A DNA stretch of 64,000 nucleotides from Symbiodinium kawagutii. Its lineage: Eukaryota; Sar; Dinophyceae; Suessiales; Symbiodiniaceae. The stretch is taken from contig VSDK01012844.1 in assembly GCA_009767595.1 (NCBI GenBank), positions 521,227-585,226 of the forward strand, read 5' to 3'. Under the pieces are notes generated by a model that had not been told where the DNA came from, ran no database searches, and saw only the letters and a program-made list of their open reading frames with translations. Below are positions 42,546 through 53,172 of this stretch, piece after piece (the first letter of the stretch is position 1; the number at the start of each line of letters is the position of its first letter). Both the position numbers and the translations under genes were made by a program.

Positions 42546-42969
42546 AGTTTCCATGACACATAGCAGGAATTGCCTGCCGCTGTTTCCATGGAAGGTAGAA
42601 AGTATACGTGAAAATGGCAAACAATATATGAACAATCCATGGCAAAGTTGGTGCAATTTGCATCGCGTATTTCAGTCGCCCATGGATTTTTTGCTAAGAA
42701 TGGCGGACGACTTACAAACTATATATGCTTTGCAGCTCTTCCAAAGCATCGTACCAACCCTGCGACTATAGTTTTGATCAAGGAAGGCTTGCTATTATTC
42801 CTGAATGATGAAGCCCGATGCGTGATGCAGATGTTGGTTGTGCGCAAAGGTCATTTGAATTTTTAATCAGCCATCGATTCGATCATTACTCAACCATCAA
42901 TTGCCACCTGTCCAACCAAACCACCTTAACCCACCTTAATCCACCTTAACCAACCTTGACCCACCTTGT

Positions 42970-43120
42970 TCGAGCAAATGGGGGCTGATTCTGCCCCGCT
43001 GCCCAAGGAGGAGATTGGGGCTTGTGCCAAGCCATGAAGGAGGACATGAAACGTGACAAGTTCCTTGGAGAAGTGCTATGGCAGACGCCATGTTCGTTGC
43101 GTTTAGGCCAGCCCAAAACT
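42970..43120 (+). CDS. possible coding island, frame unclear
   Basis: GC-richer stretch. One frame reads EQMGADSAPLPKEEIG and stops; another then reads QAMKEDMKRDKFLGEVLW. A frame change or an intron between them would be needed. Confidence 0.3.
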
Positions 43121-43149
43121 CCACGGGATAGGAAATGGGTTATTTATAG

Positions 43150-44130
43150 GCATGCCATGGCATGCCAATTTGCGTTTGTTTTGGTGTGTTTTCGGATGGG
43201 TGCGTCGTGTGTTTTTGTGTGTGTGTGTGTTTTGCGTGAGCTCTTGTGAAACCCTGGCACCTTCGCTTGTTAAACAGATCATGTTCTTCATGGTTTCATT
43301 TGCTCGTTTGTAGTCACCCGTAGGCACACGTTGAGAAGAAAAAACCCGACTTGCCAGCTTGTGTTTGGTACCCGGCAATTTTGACCAGGCCTGCTCAGTT
43401 TTATTTCTTTTAGTTTTTGCTATCGTTGGGGTGCAAAAAAAGTGTTTGTTTTCTTGGGTGTTCGCTCTTTCGTCTCAGTTGTGTGTCTTTGTTGCGTCCT
43501 ATTCGTCTCCAGCCGTCCATGTCGCTTCTCTGTGCCGTGGACTGTTTAGTGTGCGCTTCCGCATTCGTATCGGAATTGTGTTTCCCTTCTTTACATGGGT
43601 GTTTGTCATGTATGGACCGTTGCTTTGCAGCGGATGTATAAACTTTTGTTTGCACGTTTTCCCGGCATCACAGCATGTGACAGTATGTAGTTTTGGTGGT
43701 GCGTGTGCTGCTCTATTGCGGCACGACGATGTGTTTCTGCATTGAGGCCTGTGCGTTTGTATATGCCGGAGATTGCCACTCTATGCAAATGATCGCATGC
43801 ACAAATGTTTTTACTTATATAATTGCGCACGGTCTTTTTTTGCAGATGCTTGTCCGTATTGGTATTTGTTCTAGCGGCATTGTAATTTGCACCCATGACC
43901 CGCGGGCTTCAATGTTCAAAGACCCGTGTTTTTCCTGATTCAGCCGATGTTTCTGCCCGAGAGTGCAGAGGGCATAGTGTCAGCGATGTGCGGTTGGGAA
44001 GGTGAGATGGAAAACAAATGGAAATTGCGCACAGCTTCAAACTTTCAGGTGTTGAAACACAGATCGCTTTCAGGTGTTTGAACATTCTTTAGCAAGTGTT
44101 TAAAGTAACTTTAAAGTGCTTTTTAATCGC
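43150..44130. other. T/G-rich stretch unlike its surroundings
   Basis: About 1 kb rich in TTTGTTTGC, TGTGTTT and TTCGT words, without the ATGGTT words or family A-E elements common elsewhere. Long Leu/Phe/Val/Cys-rich open frames (for example 43359-43745) come from this composition and I do not accept them as genes. Confidence 0.45.
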
Positions 44131-44186
44131 TGTTTGCAACTGAGTTCCACTGCATCAAGATGTGGGTCGCTGGCTGCCTTTTTCAG

Positions 44187-44261
44187 GAATTTGTGGCAGA
44201 AATTGCTGGACCAACAACGGCCCGTTTATGCCCCACAGAACGAGATGACTCGGGCGATACC
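44187..44261 (+). CDS. exon of an unidentified gene
   Basis: AG|G acceptor (TTTTTCAG|G) after a pyrimidine run, and a GTGAGC donor (GATACC|GTGAGC), both good. Encodes NLWQKLLDQQRPVYAPQN then EMTRAI. One of the better splice-defined islands. An alternative frame is also open. Confidence 0.52.
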
Positions 44262-44616
44262 GTGAGCGAGCCAAAAGCAGAGCGCTGGGGAAATCAGCAC
44301 ACGGAACCATCATAGCGCAGATCGCTGGTAACCTTTTGCCTGAAAGTTCACAACTATAGAAACACATTGAAACACATTGATTTATAATGGGATCTTTTGT
44401 GTTGGTGAAGCCAGGCAAGCAACAAAATGCGTTTGCAGTGGCACATTTTTGTTCACACTTCGCTTGGTCCTTTGTTTTGGATGCTTGTTGCGCAGCGTTT
44501 GGCCAGGTCAGCATATCTGAGCCCGTTGACGAAGTCGCAAATCAAACAAGAACTTGGTGGCGTCTCTCGGTGGCAGACCATAGACCTGCACCATCGAATA
44601 GCGATGATTCAGAACC

Positions 44617-44715
44617 TGGTGGTTTCTTCAGCCATTGGGAACCCCAACAGATGATGGGTTTATCGTTGTAAATGGCTCATGTGGGATGATTTGGGGGTAG
44701 TTTGTGTCATTGATA
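44617..44715. mobile_element. family A element with decayed right end
   Basis: TGGTGGTTTCTTCAGCC and ATTGGGAACCCC at the left, with GGGATGATTTGGGGGTAG; the right end no longer matches. Confidence 0.5.
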
Positions 44716-46356
44716 CACCTGCCAAAACATGGATAGTTTGAGTCGTGACGCAGGATGTGATCCCTGCCTAAATGGTAACATTATCCTCGTTCACGTTGAA
44801 AGTTGGTTCCATCGACTTGTGAATTTGGGACCCCAGTGTTTTTTACTCAAGGGATAGGGGCCTGCAGGAAGTAACAACATGTTGAAGACTTTTGGTTTCA
44901 TTTTTCGCGATGAGGAAATTTGGACACTTGGGGTCTTAGAGCTCCATGGGGACAATTGTCTTAGATTGACATTGTGTTCAGATTATCGCTACTGACTGCC
45001 GCTTCGATCTGGAAGATTCTTGATGAAACCAAATTATTGTTATTTCATGTTATTTCTGACAATTTTGAATGCTGGAAAAAGATGATGTTTGCATTTGTTT
45101 GCTACACATGAGCACATGTACACGCACGGACTTATACCGTAAATCTGAATACAAAATCATGCATGTATATAACCCTATGCATGTAGATTCGTCAGCCTGA
45201 TTGTCTCAAGTGAATCTTGCATACATGTTCAAAACAAAACATGTTGCAATGGTCGAGTCATGTTTAGAGTTGACGTGTGCGCATGCAGATGGGTGACCCT
45301 TTGTCAAGCCCGTGTTTTCGGAGATGTTTTGATATTGCGACTCACTGGGTGATCTACAGAGTTATCGGTTCAACATGATTCTTGATAGTTGAGAGATACA
45401 CACTTCTTTTGAGAAATGTATGAATGTGGACCGTTGGGGACCCGTACTAGCAACAGGAGTAGTAACTGTAGACAGGTGTCCAAATGCAACCAGTTTCGAC
45501 TTGTGAAAACACACGAATTCGGGGCGATTGTTGGTTTCCATGCAAGGTGTCCAACCTCACACAGTCAAAAGAACTTGTTCAAAGGTTTCTTTGTGTCGCC
45601 GAAAGGTTTTTGAGTTTTCTATGATAGAATTTGTCGAAAGCACTTGTTCAGTCATTGTCTATAATCAAGCAATCATCGTCAATTGCTCATACACGCAATG
45701 TTCATTGTTAGCCTTTGGACTTGCCATGTTGCTTGATCATTCCTTTCTCACCAGCAGAATGAATGTCGGTGAGGGGGTTGTTTGACACAACATGCAACAG
45801 TGACATTGATGATAGGGAAGGATGATTGGTTGACCATGTTCTCAGCTGTCAGTGGAAAGATGTTTTGCTCAGTGGGTTTGCTTGGTTGCCCGTGTCGTCC
45901 TTCGGTATAGCCACAGAGCCGAGCGATTGAAACATGTGAAGCAGCTACACATTGAGCATGTTCTGTTCGACTGTTATTTTAGGCTTATCAGATGGGTCGG
46001 ACAACCGGTGTGTTTCCTGAGGATGGACAAAATCAACAGACGAAACCCGCGTAGTAATTTGATTAGGGTCGGCAACTGTCACCTACTGTGCCATGTTTTC
46101 GTTACCGTGTTCCATGGCATTTCACGTAGAAATCATGTTTTCCATGCGCTAAGAATCAATCATGACTCGGAAAAACGGCGACCACGGTTCCCCATTTTTT
46201 GACAGCCCCTGTTGATGTTCACGTGTTTCTGTGATTGCCACACATGGACAATGAAGCGATTAGAGCCGTTGTTCTAAGATCTTTAAGTTACTCGAAAAAA
46301 CACACCAAGATTATCAATCAAACATCACCCAAAAGCAGCTGTTTTTCTATCAGTCA
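44716..46356. other. no supported gene
   Basis: A 116-codon + frame (45852-46202) is open but is rich in Arg, His and Cys and lacks splice context. The rest is AT-rich single-copy-looking sequence. Confidence 0.35.
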
Positions 46357-46448
46357 AATGGCTTTCCCCTATCATTAACCATTGTTTTCCTTTATTATTG
46401 GTTGGTCATCCCCCATAAAATTGATTGGTTTATATTGACCCATAGCCA
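46357..46448 (-). mobile_element. family C element in reverse orientation
   Basis: AATGGCTTTCCCCTATCATT, AACCATTGTTTTCC and TATATTGACCCATAGCCA. The left end is short. It ends 28 bp before the next inferred exon. Confidence 0.6.
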
Positions 46449-46476
46449 AATAAAAGGGTGCAAAATCACCGCTCAG

Positions 46477-46515
46477 GTGAAGCCACTAGCCGAAGCTTCC
46501 AAGAGGCCGCGGAAA
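46477..46515 (+). CDS. small basic exon
   Basis: AG|G acceptor (CGCTCAG|G) and an AAA|GTCATC donor. Encodes VKPLAEASKRPRK. If not spliced the frame runs VISVAGGVVDHCFS to TAG at about 46560. It lies just after a reverse family C element. Confidence 0.4.
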
Positions 46516-46566
46516 GTCATCAGTGTTGCTGGGGGGGTCGTCGACCATTGTTTCAGCTAGTGGCGG

Positions 46567-46622
46567 ATATATATATATATATATTTGTTTATTTATTCAT
46601 TTATGTATTTATGTATTTTCAG

Positions 46623-46654
<32 letters not shown>

Positions 46655-46660
46655 TTTTTA
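46567..46660. repeat. TA and TTTA low-complexity tract
   Basis: (TA)n at 46567-46584 and 46632-46655 with TTTATTTATT words between. Confidence 0.85.
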
Positions 46661-47161
46661 ATTTATCTAGTATAGTTCTAGCAATAGATTTAGTCAATCT
46701 TCCAGCATAGATCTTTTTTCACCGCTGTTGTCATCCATGGTCAATTTCATCAATTGTTGTCAACCCATTGTGAAAATCAACTGTTTAAAATTGTTGATTG
46801 TCCGGTGTGGTTGTCCAAAGCTACTCTTGCTGGTCATTCATTATCACCTATAGTCTGCACTTGGCTATCATTAACATCATTAAGCTAACCCTTGTTTGCT
46901 TTTGAGGTACTAGCCTTTGATGGACGCATGCAGGGGCGGTCTATGTTTCATCACTTTAACAAGAGCTCTGCATGGACATCCCGGTGTCCATGATGCCATT
47001 CTGAATGTCATATCCTTCATGATGATTACAGAAGAACACTGATGTTTTACCATTAACCAATTGTTACTGATATAACTAGAGTATAGGTGATGATGAAGAA
47101 GCAGCAATAGTAGGGAATATAAAGATTCGTGATGGTTTACTGATGGTTGATGGTGCCGTAG

Positions 47162-47309
47162 GGATGGTTGTGTTCCGACGGTCATTGATCAATCTGATCT
47201 CCAACATATTTTCTCGCACCGGGACAAGATCCCTTTCATCGCTGTGATTCCTCCTACATGTCTCCTTGTGTGGGTCAACGCTGGTCTGTGTTTGATCATT
47301 GGTTCCTGA
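47162..47309 (+). CDS. possible exon
   Basis: AG|G acceptor (GTGCCGTAG|G). The frame encodes DGCVPTVIDQSDLQHIFS, HRDKIPFIAVIPPTCLL and VWVNAGLCLIIG to TGA at 47307-47309. A GT inside (CTCCTT|GTGTGG) could end it earlier. A minus frame is open too. Confidence 0.42.
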
Positions 47310-47649
47310 TATCCACTGAACATCAATCACCCACAGTTGATGCCTTTCAGTAATCAGTTCTTGGCCACTAATTATTCATTAGTTGGTCCTTTTGGATCAT
47401 TAAGAGAACAATAGCCGATTCATGACAATCATTGGTGGGCAATCATAAATTTCACTACTAAATAGCATAATTAATGTGATTATGCCTAACAATGATCATT
47501 AATTTGTCCTGAGCAAAAGTTTTTGCCTGACCAAACTTTTGAGGTTTCTGCTGGCTTTCATTGCAGGATGTAGTAGGCGGACAGCAACACTTTTGCTGAT
47601 TGGTGGTATTGATCATTTTTCAATAAGGTATTCTAGCGGTTATCAGGGG

Positions 47650-47654
<5 letters not shown>

Positions 47655-47707
<53 letters not shown>
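47655..47707 (+). repeat. AAC trinucleotide repeat
   Basis: About 17 AAC units. It gives the poly-Asn open frame. Confidence 0.95.
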
Positions 47708-48219
47708 CGGTGATTTTAAACATGTTTTCCCAAATATGTGAGATAGCTGGCTGATATTCTTGGGATAACTTGCAAGCACCAAGCAGGTTGTGACAAAAAC
47801 ACTTGCATTGATGACAGGTCAGATAGTTTTTTTCCATCGCCAGTGTTATCTACTGATATTTATGGAATCTTGTGGGGGTTATCTCAGGCTAAAACCGTGA
47901 GTTTTATCTCTTGATTTGTAGGATTCCTTTTCCCTTTGTAGTTGTGACGGCGTTGATTTCTTTCATCGAAACTGTGGGTGACCTGGGGTGCTCAAAGAGG
48001 CATAGACTCAGAGCGCTTTTGGCCTGTTGTATTCAATTAGATCATATATCCCACTGGTTTGGTTGCTGAAGGAACTTGTATATTTCATACAAGTTACACA
48101 GACCTTGATTTTGGAAAAATGTGCAACCAGTTCACACCAACAAGCCATCATGAATCAGTACATGTCCAATGATTGTTGGTTTATTATCCCATAGGAGCAG
48201 GTATTGTCAAACATAAATA

Positions 48220-48296
48220 TGGGTGTTTCTCAAAATAGGGTAGTAATAAATCATCTTTTGGGGTTCCCAACTTTAAGAAATGACCATATAGTAGTT
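48220..48296. mobile_element. shortened family A element
   Basis: TGGGTGTTTCTCAAAATAGG at the left and CTTTAAGAAATGACCA at the right, 77 bp in all. Confidence 0.55.
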
Positions 48297-48714
48297 TGTT
48301 AGGCTTAAGTTTGTTGCTTCCTATCTCCTATTCACCATGAGTATCCCCTATAAAACCATAGTTTGACGCATAAGTTTGTTGGTGATTATCCCTTACGAAC
48401 CATCAAAATCCCTTGTAAAACCATCAAAATCCCCTGTAAAAGCACAGTTCACCATTTGATCCCATATATCCTTCATTATTGTTGGCTATTATCCCCGATT
48501 ACCCCTATGATGAATAATAAAAACCTATGGTTAACCCCTATGATTAACCAACCTATTACTCCATGATGGTTAATCCCTATTAATCCCCAATAATCTCTGT
48601 ATTAATCCCTACTATTAACCATTATGACCCCCTAAGCATACACCGTCTCAAGGCTAGCAACAACCCCATTACTACCCCTATGGTCATGGCTTTGAACCGT
48701 TGGTTGTCCACCAG

Positions 48715-48776
48715 CTTCGTGGGTCCAGCACTACCACGAGCGGATTTCGCCGCCAGGCCACCTTGTCGCTGCCCAG
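48715..48776 (+). CDS. exon of an unidentified gene
   Basis: AG acceptor (TCCACCAG|C) and a CCCAG|GTTGTG donor. Encodes SWVQHYHERISPPGHLVA then AQ. The frame stays open further (VVVTPSGPLSGCKALRF), so the donor may lie later. GC-rich island between AT-rich repeats. Confidence 0.5.
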
Positions 48777-48839
48777 GTTGTGGTCACCCCGTCAGGGCCC
48801 CTGTCGGGGTGCAAGGCGCTTCGTTTCATGGCTGGCAGT

Positions 48840-49520
48840 TGTTAAAAGAAGGACATTAATGATCAGCGGTGGATAAATGGTTGATTTATGGTTGATTAAT
48901 GGCTGATTAGTGGTTGATTAATGGTGAATTAGTGGCTGATTAATGGCTGATTGATGGTTAATTAGTGGGTGATTAGTGGTTGATTCGTGATTGATATGGT
49001 TAAAAGCGGCAAGTTGATACCTGATTAATGGTTAATTAGTGGTTGATTGATCGCTGATGATTGATTCATGTTGAGCGATTGATTAAAAAATCGTTGACTA
49101 TTGGTTGGTTAACGGCTAGGTAACGGTTAATCGATCAATGGTTTACTGATGTTTTAACTAATGGTTGATCAATGGCAAGGTAATGGTTAATGAATGGTTT
49201 ACTGATGTTTTACTGATGGTTGACTGATGGCCAATTGATGGCAAGGTAATTCTTAATGAATGGTTTACTGATGTTTTACTGATGGTTGATTGATGGCCAA
49301 TTGATGGCAAGGTAATGGTTAATCAATGGTTCACTGATGCTTGATGAATGGTTAATAGTCAGTTGATGGTGAATTGTTGATCATGTTTCGTACTGGCTGA
49401 TCATGGTTGATAATGGTTTGCTGATGGTTCTTAATGGTTCTTGATTATGAACATGGCTGATGGTTCTTGATGGTTGTTAATGGTTTGTGGAGGTTGATTA
49501 CGATTAATTGTGATGACTAG
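48840..49520 (+). repeat. long degenerate TGGTTGATTAATGG tract
   Basis: About 680 bp of 12-16 bp words (GGTTGATTAATGG, TGGTTTACTGATG), all in one strand orientation, with one near-exact ~75-bp internal repeat (49185-49260 and 49258-49330). Confidence 0.8.
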
Positions 49521-49532
49521 TAGTCCTGCTGA

Positions 49533-49548
49533 NNNNNNNNNNNNNNNN
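49533..49548. other. assembly gap (16 N)
   Basis: A run of N flanked by CTGCTGA and CTGCTGAA, so the gap may hide a tandem repeat collapse. Confidence 0.98.
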
Positions 49549-50049
49549 CTGCTGAATTTTGATGACGTGTTTTCATGAATGTTTATCATGGTAAGTCATG
49601 ATGGTTCATGGACAATCCAAGGTGCTAATGGTTGTTCCCGGTTTGATATGGTCATTGTTTCTGATGGTTTTATAGAATGCTGATGGTTTTACAGGGGAAT
49701 ATGATAGTTAGTAAGGGATAATTACTGAGAATTATGTTTCAAACTATGGTTTGATGATTACTGATGGCTAATCATAAATTGATCATCAATGATGATCTCC
49801 GATGGATCATGATGATTACTCCATCACAGGTAGTGATTGAAAATGATACTCACGTTCATGTTGTTTCAACCGTTGGTCTTGTTGGGATGATTGATCAATA
49901 TTGCTAGGAGCGTTTGAGAGGACATTTCATGACAATAAATCTCGTACATTTTGAATAACATCTTAATAACCATAGGCTATGTAGGTTGAATGGCTGGGTT
50001 GCTGTTAAGGGGTTTTTTAAACATCCTGTTTTGTTTCCATGAAAATCAG

Positions 50050-50280
50050 ACCGTCCAAACTATGCGAAACAACGGCCGTTCACCGCTGCTGGTAGCCCAA
50101 TAATGCTTGGGTCCGCAGAACCCTGGTGGCGCGATACCGCTGGTGATGGCGTGATGCCACTCGTGGCCCATGTCAATTTCAATCCCAGCAATGATGGATA
50201 TTTGCTCAGGATATTGAGTCGTCCAGCAGGATTTGGTCCCACTGACAGCCACAAGCCGCACCACGGGACATGTCCACCAG
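50050..50280 (+). CDS. possible long exon
   Basis: After AG 50048-50049 one frame is open for about 97 codons: AKQRPFTAAGSPIMLGSA, EPWWRDTAGDGVMPLVAH and VNFNPSNDGYLLRILSRP, then a Pro/Thr-rich part. Donor candidates lie near 50208 and 50232. A minus frame is also open for 113 codons, so the strand is likely but not sure. Confidence 0.42.
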
Positions 50281-50847
50281 CTGGCTCACCTACCCTAGGC
50301 CCTACCCCCACAACAAAATTCCTAAGGTAGCCTTGGCTATGGATGATGAAGCCTAGTTCGATGGATTTAAAAAGCCATACTGTAAATGGGTGGTATGGCA
50401 CCGATAAGTACCTGGTTTATACCCACCTGCCACTTGGTGACATGAATTAACTTGCAGGCACTGGTGTTCGTGCACTGTGCCAAATGTTCTGTGCATGCAG
50501 CAGTTTGCGCTTAAGGTACCACCGTTGGTTGCAAGAACATGTTGAGCTGACACACTTCCCTGCTGAAAAGCCTACCAGCTACCACCGGATGACTAGTCCA
50601 AAAGCAAAAAATAGATAAACTATTGATTGTGGGTATTCCTAGCTATTCTTTCAGTTTTGTCAAGTTTTTCGTGGAGTATAATGACCCTAGCGCTTCAGTC
50701 GCAGCGGCCTCACAACTTCGCTGGACACAGCGGCCCGCGCACTGAGGTGTGAACTTGGGCAATGCAGGGTGGTCCTGGCCTGTTTTCAGGGCGGTGCAAA
50801 ACGGTGACCCGGTCACGTCATGTCCTGCAATTCACACGGTGGGGGGT

Positions 50848-50906
50848 TCGACCTAGCCATAGGGAACCCCCAAAGTGATGGATGGTTAAACCACCAGGTG
50901 GGCTTC
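50848..50906. mobile_element. family A-like fragment
   Basis: GGGGGGTTCGACCTAGCC followed by ATAGGGAACCCCCAAAG and AAACCACCAG; a collapsed or short copy. Confidence 0.4.
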
Positions 50907-51084
50907 CATATACTGGCAAGTTTGTTAATACATAAGATTAACTTGCCAACCAACTATAGTTAGATTTACTGTATCTAGTAACCACTGAATTATCACCGGT
51001 ATTGGTGCATCTAAGCGCATCGTAATTCATTATTGACTGAACACGGACATTGACAGAGCCGGGCAATTCTGGTTTCTTGGTGGT

Positions 51085-51450
51085 TTGCCTGACCCAAAGT
51101 TGAATGGTTGGTGCCAAGTTGAGCAGTTGCAGGAGGGATTCCACTCCTTATATGGTGATTTGCCACTGACTATTGGGAAATCATATCCACCAGTTCAACC
51201 AGTAAGCCTTGGGGCTGGGCTCAAAGCTAAACAGTTGAAGCAAAGGTCAATTTCGAGGGTTTGGTTTGGTAGTTACTCTGACCTACGAATTTGCCAACGT
51301 GCCAAGCAAGCAGATTGGTTTTCTATGACCATGCATCAAGATGTTCCGAAGTCGCCCTCACACCACTATTTGACCATGGATGAATCACCATGCAAGATGA
51401 GAGCATTCTTAACCATCATTGTCATCCACTACAAACTGTTCCCTACCTAG
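51085..51450 (+). CDS. possible coding stretch
   Basis: Open for 121 codons: WCQVEQLQEGFHSLYGDL, PLTIGKSYPPVQPVSLG and QADWFSMTMHQDVPKSPS. No ATG or acceptor could be fixed with confidence. The mixed composition is protein-like. Confidence 0.33.
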   Translation: MPDPKLNGWCQVEQLQEGFHSLYGDLPLTIGKSYPPVQPVSLGAGLKAKQLKQRSISRVWFGSYSDLRICQRAKQADWFSMTMHQDVPKSPSHHYLTMDESPCKMRAFLTIIVIHYKLFPT

Positions 51451-51553
51451 TTATTGTGAACCCTGGTTTTACCACGACATTAGTGCTACTGAACCAGCTA
51501 TGAAACACCACTATTAACCAGCTACTATCAACCCCTTGGTTCACCAGTAGCAG

Positions 51554-51651
51554 CCACCCATCCGTTTTCGTCGCTGCTGAAAAGGTTGACCGAAAAGGAG
51601 GCCTTGCGGGACTTCATCTATGGCTTGGTGTGGGCCTCAAGATTCTACAAG
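51554..51651 (+). CDS. exon encoding a helix-like peptide
   Basis: AG acceptor (AGTAGCAG|C) and an AAG|GTGGGC donor. With two borrowed bases it encodes THPFSSLLKRLTEKEALR and DFIYGLVWASRFYK, ending in phase 0. The frame is clearly better than the others. Function unknown. Confidence 0.58.
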
Positions 51652-51834
51652 GTGGGCCCCTAAGCAGCAATAAGTTGGGTTATAAGTAGGGGAACTACCA
51701 GTCATTGCAGATATAATAACTATAGTTATATCAGTGGCCTGGGATTTCGCTGGTCGTTTGCGATTCATGGAAACAGCCATGGGCCATGGAGGTTACGTTA
51801 CGATGGGACGAAGGGTTGTGACCATTCTTATGGA

Positions 51835-51931
51835 TGGTTGGTCGTTTTAAACATGTTTTATTGTCCATAGTGATTACTAACAAATGGTTGGTTGATTGAT
51901 ATTTTTCATAGGGATTGAAACCACCAACCAG
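51835..51931. mobile_element. family B element
   Basis: From TGGTTGGTCGTTTTAAAC to GATTGAAACCACCAACCAG, with ACAAATGGTTGGTTGATTGA and TATTTTTCATAGGG. Confidence 0.75.
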
Positions 51932-52666
51932 TTATGGATGGTTCTGTGTGACCAGAAGTTCTGACGGGCAGTGATGGAATTTTAGGCTGACCTCCCGGAG
52001 AGTTGGAGACAATGTAAGGGCTTCTAGTTGAAACGTTTTTGAACCATAACCATTCCTGCCAGTTGTTACATTTGTTTACGAGTATATGCTCGTTGATAAT
52101 CGCTGATACCCAACAAGCATTGACCACTGAAAATCATATTTTTTTGGTGTTTTTCAAAGCAACCAGCAGTGAATCCTGGCGTCCTTTGACTGCTATGGGC
52201 TGGTGCCCAGACTGTTAGAGCACTAATCCATAGTTGATGCAGGTGTGCACCTACAGTTGATTGAGTTTCCCTGTGAACATGCAAGTTTGGGCATGACAAG
52301 AGGGTAGAAAAACCATCCATGGTAGAAAAACCATCCATTTCTATGGCTGATTTAAGACCATCAGCTGATGGATTTTCCTTTGCCAGGTGTTGATCTACAG
52401 ATATCTACGGTACCCAATCCTATCGATAATGAAAATCCGCTTGCACCTTCAACCCTTGATTCACGGCAGCCATCAACAGCCGGACTTCTTGGATCACAGG
52501 ATGATTTGCAGTGATCAGTACTGAGGATTCAGTCTGCTTCAGTGTTTGTTACTTTCCAGAAACTGAATTTCTGGAATTTCTGGAAATTTCAAAAATTTCT
52601 GGAAATTGCAACTTCTAACAGAGGTGGGCGCGACCTTGCCCGATAATTTTTCACCTTCAAACCATT

Positions 52667-52830
52667 TCGGTGGGACTTGGCATCCAAGGACTCGCAAGAT
52701 GTTCCCTCCTGCAACTACACAGCTGGGCCATGCGCACCCCGCCTGCATGTGGTTCCTGAGTCGTTACACGAGAAATTGGGCTACTGTAACTGTTCGGGCT
52801 TATTGACCAATGTTGGGGCCCCGGCGATGT
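52667..52830 (+). CDS. possible exon, frame ambiguous
   Basis: A GC-richer island with two good + frames. One has ASKDSQDVPSCNYTAGPC and APRLHVVPESLHEKLGYC; the other has FGGTWHPRTRKMFPPATT. Splice edges not fixed. Confidence 0.35.
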
Positions 52831-52872
52831 TTCAACTGTGGCTGTTTGATGGATTCCCAAAATTTCCCATCA

Positions 52873-53003
52873 GGTGGTTTCTCAAAATTCGGGTCCCCCG
52901 AATCATCCTCATCGTTTGTACCAGATAAAACAATGAGATCCTTTCAATATTTTAGATCACCCAATGCCGCATTTGCGGCACTTGAGAAGTTGCAGAAACC
53001 ACC
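52873..53003. mobile_element. family A element, longer variant
   Basis: GGTGGTTTCTCAAAATTCGG at the left and TTGCAGAAACCACCG at the right, about 131 bp; the interior is unlike other copies. Confidence 0.5.
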
Positions 53004-53121
53004 GCACTGGCACTTGACACAAACGTGAAATCCCACCACCGGTCTACCTGGCACGGCGTTGCATGGCTGGCTGCGGGCAACACTTCATATCTCAGCAACG
53101 TACCTGGAGGGTGATCTACAG

Positions 53122-53172
53122 GATGATCATAATGAAGCCAACATGTTCCAACGATACGTGGAGAACACAAAG
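53122..53172 (+). CDS. small exon
   Basis: AG|G acceptor (CTACAG|G) and an AAG|GTCAAC donor enclose exactly 17 codons: DDHNEANMFQRYVENTK. The same frame is open upstream from about 53040 (HGWLRATLHISATYLEG), so the exon may be longer, and would stop at 53195 if the donor is not used. Confidence 0.52.

Noticed and set aside
43359..43745. 128-codon Leu/Phe/Cys-rich open frame
   Set aside because: Explained by T/G-rich composition; several frames on both strands are open together.
45852..46202. 116-codon Arg/His/Cys-rich open frame
   Set aside because: No acceptor, no start context and unusual composition; judged a chance frame.
47539..47754. Frame with a poly-asparagine run
   Set aside because: Produced by the AAC microsatellite; no splice context on either side.
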